From assembly GCF_015706575.1 (NCBI RefSeq), contig NW_024037072.1, positions 17,299,162 through 17,363,161 of the forward strand: DNA of 64,000 nucleotides, given 5' to 3'. The DNA comes from Patiria miniata. Lineage: Eukaryota; Echinodermata; Asteroidea; Valvatida; Asterinidae. Both the position numbers and the translations under genes were made by a program. Of this stretch, positions 57,160-64,000 are shown in pieces; position 1 is the stretch's first letter; the number at the start of each line of letters is the position of its first letter. The notes below the pieces were generated by a model that saw only the letters and a program-made list of their open reading frames with translations, ran no database searches and was not told the DNA's origin.

Positions 57160-57526
57160 CAGTGGCGTATCCAGAGGGGGCAGAGGGAGCACTCTGCCCC
57201 CCGCGGCAGATTTTTCTTCAAAACATTTTTGTTCAGCAATTATTGCAATAAATTGTTTGAGAGTTCTAACATCAATCCCAAAAAAGAAAACCCACTCAAA
57301 CAAACATTACAATGCGCCGTGAAAATGGGTATATAATTTGCAGAATGCATGATAATGGTCAGTTTTGAAAAGCGCCTCCATTTAAAGGTGGGAACTAGCC
57401 CCCCCCCCCCCTTTGATTTTACGGAGGCCAAGTGTCCGGAGAAAAAAATCATGTCTACATTTCGGCGCGGATGTGCGGTTGCCCCCCCCCCCCCCCCCCC
57501 CCGGTTTAAAGCTGGATACGCTACTG
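57160..57526. mobile_element. 367-bp MITE with CAGTGGCGTATCCAG ends
   Basis: The 15-base TIRs CAGTGGCGTATCCAG and CTGGATACGCTACTG differ at one base. The flanks TCTTGTA and CCTTGTG suggest a diverged 7-bp copy. Subterminal G-run/C-run pairs (GGGGGCAGAGGGAG/CTCTGCCCCCC) form inner hairpins. It shares the TGTCCGGAGAAAAA-CATGTCTACATTT core with 11164-11596. It is non-coding. Confidence 0.75.
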
Positions 57527-58744
57527 CCCTTGTGGCATATTATACCCAGAGAAGTAAAGATCTTGTGTCGAATATTTATGCAACCATGCTGTACTTTAAA
57601 TCAACGTAATATTGATATTCTATCCTGAACCCCAAAGGGAAAATTGACCGTTTAAGACAAACGAATTTTTATTGTGAGTTCTAGTATCGCAAGTGAATAA
57701 AATAAATATAACTACTTCCCTGTGTGCACGGCTGAGTGTTTTTGATGAGATAAAATAAAAAAGGGAGTCAGAACAAAACAGTCAAGCAAACAACACTCCC
57801 GCAACTCCAGTAAGCAAAACAGTGCTTTCGCTGATAAATAATAAAATTTACTTTCCCTTCCATTGTGTCGCAAGAGTTCAACTATCGAAAAAGCAGGAAC
57901 TATTCCCTCATAAAAATAAGTATGTGTCATTGCTGTCAACCCGACATATAATTGAGGTAAAAAAATGATTTTTTTTTTTATTTTCCACAATGGCAATATA
58001 AATGACTTTTCCGCAAAATTTGAATATTTAAGATTAATTTTGAAAGAAGGTCCAAAAATATATTTAATTTCTGAATGATTCTATACACTGTTCAGAATAA
58101 TAAATACTGAAGCATGTAACACTTCTATCAGTAGAAAAAACCCTTAAAATTAAATAATTACGTCATCATGACATCATTCCATGTCATGCATACCAACCAC
58201 ATAATCTAACTACCCACCAAGTTTTAAGACAAATGGACATTCCCTAATGTGTGCTTTACAAAATCTATTTAAGATGACGTCATAATGACGTAACACTTAA
58301 AAACATAATTTTGAATGTAGCATGTTTCGTTCGTGAGATATACGAATGAGAGAAAACACAATTCCAAAATCAATGAAAAATCCTATGATGACGTCGTGAC
58401 AGCATCACCTCAATGGTTATCTATGGCATATACCTGACTATGTACGTACCACGTTTCAACTCACTGGCCTTGTAGTTTTTTTGGCTAAATGCTTTAAATA
58501 GTGCATATTTAAAATGAGGTCACATGATTTGAGTTAGAACAAGAGAGCACCCTTTCATTCATAATTTTGCTGACACCTTGCTAAATATATTTTTCTATTG
58601 AAAGAAATATTGCTTCTTGCTTGTGTGCAAGGCTGAATGTTTATAATTGGGCTAAAAAAACGGGGTCAGAAATGATACAACCAAATAAACATCCCTCCCG
58701 CAATTTCAGGAACGAAAACTTGCATGCGATTTTCAGTGATAAAT

Positions 58745-59320
58745 TAGGGGCGGATTGAGAATTTTATTGCGGGGGTTTTCATCAGCAAATCAATATCGAA
58801 ATGTGGTAAGGCTTTTTTTGTCCGGACACTTGGCTCCGCAAAATCTATAGGTGGTGGCGTGGGGGGGGGGGGGGGATCGTAAAATACATTCAATGGGGGC
58901 GCTGTTCCAATCCGATAATTATTAACATCATTAACCCGTAACCCAGGAGGCTCCGTCTGGATTTTGTGCACAGGCGTATATTTATACCAGGCGCGGATCC
59001 AGAGGGTTTTTTTTGGAGGGGGTTCACCCCCCCCCCCCTCATAGCTCTGTCCCAAAAAAAATTATCATACAAATTCCTAAAAAATAAGTCCCCCCCCCCC
59101 CCCCCCCCCCCGCTGTGACATTCCAAAAAAATATACTGGTCTAATGTCCGCCTGTTCAAAATACGGTACACCATTCTGTAATCTAGTGTTAATAATCGTC
59201 AAATTTGAACAGCGCCCCCTATTGAAATATGGTACTAGCCCTGGATTCCGCCCTTGAATACCAGTATAATTGTTTTTGTTTGGGGTGTAAGAGCGGGGGG
59301 GGGGGTGGTACATTATTTCT
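58745..59320 (-). mobile_element. G-run/TGTCCGG element, copy with nested insertion
   Basis: The layout is the same as at 33490-33800, beginning AGGGGCGGATTGAG. At 58990 it is interrupted by a 267-bp element and then resumes at TACCAGTATAATTG. Confidence 0.65.
58991..59257. mobile_element. 267-bp GCGCGGATCCAG element with perfect 7-bp TSD
   Basis: The ends GCGCGGATCCAGAG and CTGGATTCCGCCC are inverted, with ATACCAG at 58984-58990 and again at 59258-59264. The copy at 33490-33800 shows the empty site. It belongs to the same terminus group as X and Y (GGCGGATCCAG, 7-bp copy). The interior is dominated by C runs. Confidence 0.75.
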
Positions 59321-59660
59321 CTAGGAATTTCTATGGAGAGCAAAATTGAAAGACAGTGACCCCCCCCCCCATCCGCACCTGTTAATAATAATTATATTTC
59401 CCTTTGTAATGCTAACTGTAGTTAAATTCAAGTATCGAAACCTTTGTAAAGAAATTAAGTCAGTTTTGTCAAACCGATATGTACATGCAACCACGATTCT
59501 AGAAGGCATGGTCAATGCGTTTGTCATTAGCCGTCAGCACCGTAAACAGCTGCCAAACATTTATTCTCGCCGCCTGCTTATGTGAACGTATAAACACTGC
59601 CTTATGGGGTACCAGAACAATGGGAGGTAACCCACAGGGAATGCCCACCGACTTGCGGGG
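59321..59660. other. No gene seen
   Basis: A GCGGATGGGGGG-type end (minus strand) near 59358-59378 may be one more fragment of the GGCGGATCCAG group. Otherwise unremarkable. Confidence 0.3.
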
Positions 59661-59664
59661 TATA

Positions 59665-59850
59665 CCTTTTTGGTACCCAAAACGTTTTTCACGAAATAGA
59701 TATATGGATTTTACTCAAAAACTAGGAATTTCCAAGGCCGGGTTGATCCGTCGCAAATGGAAGAGTTTAAGAGAAGAGAGATACGTGACAAAGAAAACAA
59801 ATTCTAACACTGGAGGAAGAAGGCAAAAGTTGCCACCTTTTTTAAGCTTC
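59665..59850 (+). pseudogene. MADF/Myb-like domain fragment, probably transposon ORF
   Basis: Inside a 141-codon frame the stretch RNRYMDFTQKLGISKAGLIR, then RKWKSLREERYVTKKTNS, then RQKLPPFLSF resembles the second half of a MADF domain (K-K-W-K-x-L-R-D-x-Y/F-x-R). Harbinger and related elements often carry such a protein. The N-terminal tryptophan part is not recognisable. It ends where the LINE remnant begins. Confidence 0.35.
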
Positions 59851-59854
59851 AAGA

Positions 59855-60985
59855 AATGCCAGTCAATTTCGTCTGGTCAAATAAAAGACACCTTCTTACT
59901 AAACAATGTCTTTTTCAGAAACCCGACAAAGGGGGATTAGGTCTTACCTGCCTCCAAGCACGCATACTCACTTTTCGCTTTTCCGTTATCCAACGCTACC
60001 TCAGTCACTGTTGTCTTCCCGCCTACATTATGGTAGATAATTTTCTCCAACAGTACAAAAAACAAAACTTTAGTTTCGGCCTCTTCCTTTAAGACATCAA
60101 CCCCAAATTTCAAACTAGCCTGACCTGCTTCTACAGCGAGATCATGCGTGCTTGGACGGCCTCCGGAGCTCGATTAGTCATACCACCAGATTCTATCAGC
60201 CATGTTATCAACCTTCCCCTCGACTGTCTCCTCCTTTCTCACACCGCTGACGAGAACACCCTCCCGTGCGTCTCTTGGCGCAGGGGAACAAAACCGTCAA
60301 GCAACTTGTAGACCCCAACAGTGGTCGTTGGCTGGATGCTGAAGAGCTAGCAATGGAACCCCTTCAACCACGCCCACCATCTCTCCAGCTCATCCAAATG
60401 GAACTGCACAATCTTTCACCGTTCTGTCATCTCCAAGTTTCCTATCTTCAACCATTCTGGCAGTCTCGCCTCTCCCGATCTTCCACGCACCGTCCCTCCT
60501 CTTCAAGAACTTGATTTCGACTGCCTCTCAATCAACAAGCTTGCTTTTTGGAGAAGCCCACCGCTTAATCTTATCCTGTTATCTAAATTATTGTTTAAAC
60601 CTTTCCCTTCAAAATGATTAAGTGGAAATAAATATGAATGAATGAATGAATGAATGAACTCCACACTCTTCTCAGTAGACTTCTTCCTGAACTGAAGCTT
60701 GACTTCAACGTGTATTGGACATTAATCCTTTACGCCAGGAGACGCCACAGGGAGGCTGTTGAGTCGGAAATTTTCTGATCGTTAGCCTCAAAAACATCAT
60801 CTACTGGTCGTACCGTACCACATATTTCTCAAACCCACTACTCATCTGGAATTGGCGCCTAAAAACCAAAAACATCATTGATCACAACTATTTTCTTCTC
60901 ATCGGCAAACCACAGGATTTCCTAAAAAGATGGTCTATCAACAACTCTCTGTTCACTATATCAAATTATGAGATAACATGGCTGA
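59855..60985 (+). mobile_element. L1/Tx1-like LINE, C-terminal remnant
   Basis: The segments FVWSNKRHLLTKQCLFQKPD and KGGLGLTCLQARILTFRFSV are the F-x-W-x-x-K-x-x-x-x-x-x-x-x-x-P-x-x-x-GGLGL block found after the RT in L1/Tx1-group LINEs. CFYSEIMRAWTASGARLV, LPLDCLLLS and YWTLILYARRRHREAVES follow in changing frames. At least three frame shifts or stops are present, so it is dead. The RT and endonuclease are missing (5' truncation near 59855). A GAAT tetranucleotide run (60629-60657) splits the remnant. Confidence 0.6.
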
Positions 60986-61129
60986 TCTAACTTTCTTTCA
61001 CCTTCCCTTGTCCTTCCCTCCATTAAGTCGCTGGTAGTGGGTGCAAATGCACTCACATCCTGAGACGCCGGTGGCTCCCCTTCCCAATCTCCAACCTAAA
61101 TTGCTTCTAAAGGATTTTTTTTTTCTGTA

Positions 61130-61420
61130 ATGGCTTATGTTTACAAGAAGACCGGAGAGGTTGAGTGGCCGGCGGGCGGAGTGGCGGGAGCGGGGTGCAG
61201 GTTTTGGCGGAGTGTTGGTGCGCGGTTTCGTCGCCGCGGTTTGCCGGTTTGGCAGTTGTACACAGCCAATAGGTGTGCCGCGGCTGCGTCGCGTGGTGCC
61301 GGCATTCCGCTTGGGCTTGTGTTTCGCCCTGTTGTTTGCTCTGCTTGCCGGTTGCTTGGATTTTCCCGTTTTTCTTGCCTGTTTCTTTAATAATAATGAT
61401 ACTTTCTTCAAGTTTTTCAT
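61130..61420. other. GC-rich island, no recognised gene
   Basis: About 290 bases are G/C-rich with GGCGGGCGGAGTGGCGGGAG-like wording, unlike the AT-rich surroundings. It is open in several frames on both strands (Arg/Pro/Ala-rich on the minus strand, Cys/Gly/Val-rich on the plus strand), which is expected from composition alone. It might be a promoter or 5' UTR of another element. Confidence 0.4.
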
Positions 61421-61574
61421 TTACACTATCGTGTATACTTTACAAAGATATTTATTTCTCATAAAAATTCTTCTTCTTCTACACGATGTGTAGACGTTGA
61501 TATTGTAGGACTATCGGTATAACCGGATAGACAGATACAGCGCTCTTTTTATATCCATCATCCTTCTGCGCTGC

Positions 61575-61690
61575 ACGATACTAAGGTTATTGCGCTCTAA
61601 TCCGATTAAGGTAAAGCATTGTGCTCTAAACCAATTAAGGTAAACCCTTGTGCGCTAAACTGATTAAGGCACCTTTTGTGCAATAAACCA
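61575..61690 (+). repeat. ~37-bp tandem repeat, about three and a half units
   Basis: Units of the form TTGTGCTCTAAACCAATTAA-GGTAAA recur at about 61588, 61620, 61657 and, partially, 61675. No coding signal. Confidence 0.7.
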
Positions 61691-61699
61691 TCAAGGGAT

Positions 61700-63370
61700 A
61701 TACGCAAGTACAGATCCAACACAGTTACGTCATACATTATTGATATGTAAATAAGGTCCATTGTTTTGTGCTTATGCATAAATGTGTTTGTTCTTTGTTC
61801 ACTAGAGACCCAAAATACTACTGACGTTTATTCATGTGGTAATAGCTAAGCCGAGTAAGACCGCAGTTAATCTCACTTCACATCAAATGGGTGTTCTAGC
61901 CCAGAATATCATCAAAGGCTCCAACTTCATATTTAATAGCTTTATAAAGAACTAGGAGGGGGGACGGTGCTTCCTTCGCGGGCAAAGAATGCCTAAGATG
62001 TTGCATGCCTGCGAACTTAGGTCTGCCAGTTTCGGCTGCATTTTGCGGACTGACGGTATGGTCTCGCTTGGTCCTGCTACTCGTGGAGGGACCCCATCAT
62101 TTTAGCACAACCGTCTAGGGCGGTTGAGCTTAGCATTAATTTTGCACGAAGGTTTATATCATCTTCGTGATTTAAATAGCCAAATGCCTCAGCATCTAAT
62201 CAGTGACGCGCATGAATAAATTAACGAGATTCCCACTGTCCCTATCTATTATCTAGCGAAACTACAGCCAAGGAAACGGACTGGCAGAATCAGCAGAGAA
62301 AGAAGACTCTGTTGGGCTTATCTCTAGTCTGACGTGGTTATAAAAAAGGCGCTCTGTTTATTCATCTCCAATGATTTATTCAAAATCGCTAGATAAAAAT
62401 TCATCAACCTCTTAGAAAGTTGTATATATCGTTACACAGGAAAGTGTTATATGTGACCTACTGTAGCAAAATGAGGAATGTCCCCCAAACCGTGTTTTGA
62501 GTAATCAACGCCTGAAGTTGGAATTACTACAGAAAAAATAATTTTTATAATTTTTTTTCGTATTTTTGGGTAGCCAAGGTATCCAAGATTCACACTATTC
62601 CTTTTTGTTGGGGAAAAAAATATCCCCCAAAATTGTAAACTGCAGTTGGCGGCGCAATGCGCATTTCTTTCTTTAAATCCCTTTTTCTCAAAATTAAGTT
62701 CTCGAAGTTCGGTGGGACACTGTTGAAGTACCTGCGGCATATCTTTCAAATAAATTAAGCAACAAAAATCAATTTGGTATCATTGGAAAGCTAATGAAAA
62801 GTCAAAGGTGGGGATTATTCCCCATTATGATATGGCAGGTCACGTATGGTTTTGGCGAAGGTTTTGATGCAATGGATTTCAAACTCAGACATTATATGCA
62901 AACTTTAGTAACTAGTACCTCAGGGACACACCAGACCCTTGCCATAACCACATTTGAAAATACGTCCCCTTGCAAAACTGTTATACAAAGCAAATGGCGA
63001 CAATTATACGTAGGTAGCTGTAGTTCTTCAAGATAAATATAACATTGACTGTATGCTCAAAGCAATCAATAGGTAATTTCAGCACACACTGTATCTGCAC
63101 ATTATGTTTCAAGTGGCTCGAAAATTAATCAAGATCTTAACACACTACAGAGTGCTATCCGTTGCCAATTTTCTGGCCATGCAGTTAATTTCATATGCAA
63201 ACATATTCTTACATGTGTACACTTATATTATGCTAAATAGGTTGATCAGAAATTTTAGCATGCATTCCGAGTTTATGCTTTTTAATCAAATGATCAATAT
63301 GTTGTCTTGAATGTCAATATCTACGATTAAGTACTTGTATATACTGATCTTGTCAATAATAATCAGTAGG
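61700..63370. other. No gene seen
   Basis: Frames at 62447-62749 (minus) and 62794-63036 (plus) have no motif. No repeat structure was recognised. Confidence 0.35.
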
Positions 63371-63389
63371 TTCACGGTTTAAAAAAAAA

Positions 63390-63550
63390 GCCGATTACAC
63401 GTTTATAAGATTACACGTTTACAAGAAGCTGATTACACGTTTATAAGATTACACGTTTATAAGCAGCTGATTACACTTTCATAAGAAGCTGATTACACGT
63501 TTATAAGATTACACGTTTATAAGAAGCTGATTACACGTTTATAAGAAATT
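63390..63550 (+). repeat. GATTACACGTTTATAA minisatellite
   Basis: Alternating 16-base GATTACACGTTTATAA and 22-base units with AGAAGCT or AGCAGCT appended form a higher-order unit of about 38 bases. About eight copies of the core lie between 63392 and 63545. Confidence 0.9.
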
Positions 63551-64000
63551 GATATTCCTTGTGTAATTGGTTGTCATGAGTTTAGGCAAATGGGGCCATG
63601 CGATGAAAATCATAGACAAACATTAATATTTTCAAACATTAGAAACTTTAGATTTGCTCCTGGGATTAGGCATGCTGTGAATGTCATATACAAAACGTTA
63701 ATTATATGCGAACATTATTAACTCTACATTTGATATGTATCTGCTATGATTAAAAATGCTTATAGACCGTGTCTGTTCAACCTTTTTCCTCCAGTTAGTT
63801 TTTTTTTTGGGGGGGGGGGTTACATGTTTGTCTGCTCAGGATGCCTGGTCTAGCTATATAGTAAGAATCATGCTTAGAGTAATTACTCGTTAATTTGAGC
63901 ATGCGTTAATTTGAGCACTCGTTAATTTGAGTAAATGCTGTTTAATTAAATGATTAAATTAACATCTTGACTATCATTTTCCATAATTAAAAAGACTTTT
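63551..64000. other. No gene seen
   Basis: A short direct repeat (G/C)TTAATTTGAGCA(T/C) occurs three times at about 63888-63932. Nothing else is seen. Confidence 0.4.

Larger units (their letters stand above)
55990..58745. repeat. Three diverged direct copies of a ~0.25-0.6 kb segment
   Basis: Copies at about 55990-56470, 57700-58260 and 58520-58745 share GGCTGA(A/G)TGTTT, AACGAAA-TTTTCGCTGATAAA, CCTTC(A/C)ATTGTGTCGCAA and a TGACGTCAT-type region in the same order. They are probably an old local tandem duplication or repeated insertion of one non-coding element. Confidence 0.6.

Noticed and set aside
61130-61493. GC-rich ORFs on both strands (86, 118 and 140 codons)
   Set aside because: Overlapping frames are open on both strands because of base composition; no motif or family resemblance.

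Overview
The window looks like a marine invertebrate deuterostome genome, most likely an echinoderm, less likely a cephalochordate or hemichordate. It is AT-rich and has long introns, secreted-protein exons of the CUB/MAM/Ig type, and very dense, diverse transposons (Ngaro/DIRS-type, Penelope, several LINE lineages, a Mag/SURL-like Ty3 element, PIF/Harbinger and many foldback or MITE elements). The species call is inference; no species-diagnostic locus is present.

Only one host gene can be modelled. It lies on the minus strand from 29051 down to 8332 and has eight recognisable exons: a signal-peptide exon, one CUB exon, three exons making a MAM domain, two making an Ig-like domain, and the first exon of a second MAM domain. 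Every internal exon is a multiple of three bases and every junction is phase 1, so the frame is continuous. The 3' end was not found. A decayed copy of the first exon at 55898-55952 suggests that this gene once had a tandem paralogue.

Region by region: 0-6.5 kb holds a minus-strand CR1/L2-like LINE in two pieces with a broken Ngaro-type element between them. From 8.3 to 15 kb are host exons with two MITEs. From 15.6 to 17.7 kb are a Penelope-like remnant and then a LINE RT remnant. From 19.17 to 27.28 kb, inside host intron 2, is an approximately 8.1-kb PIF/Harbinger-type composite with long terminal inverted repeats. It carries a transposase, a divergent PC4-domain ORF and a C2H2 ORF, and has been invaded by a second Penelope fragment and three MITEs. 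From 31.4 to 34.9 kb are an inverted repeat pair and a small hairpin with a hammerhead-like core and a histone-type stem-loop. From 35.2 to 44.3 kb, two opposite-orientation copies (X and Y) of one 7-bp-TSD element are nested with other elements and a 171-bp satellite. At 44.6-45.7 kb is an almost pure foldback. At 46.3-50.7 kb is a young but broken Ty3 element. From 50.7 to 64 kb are MITEs, hairpin arrays, local duplications and an L1/Tx1-like LINE remnant.

The most unusual material is the Harbinger/PC4/C2H2 composite, the hammerhead plus histone-type hairpin, the nested X/Y/Z elements with built-in empty sites, and the satellite with a CRE palindrome in nearly every unit. No tRNA, rRNA or CRISPR array was found.
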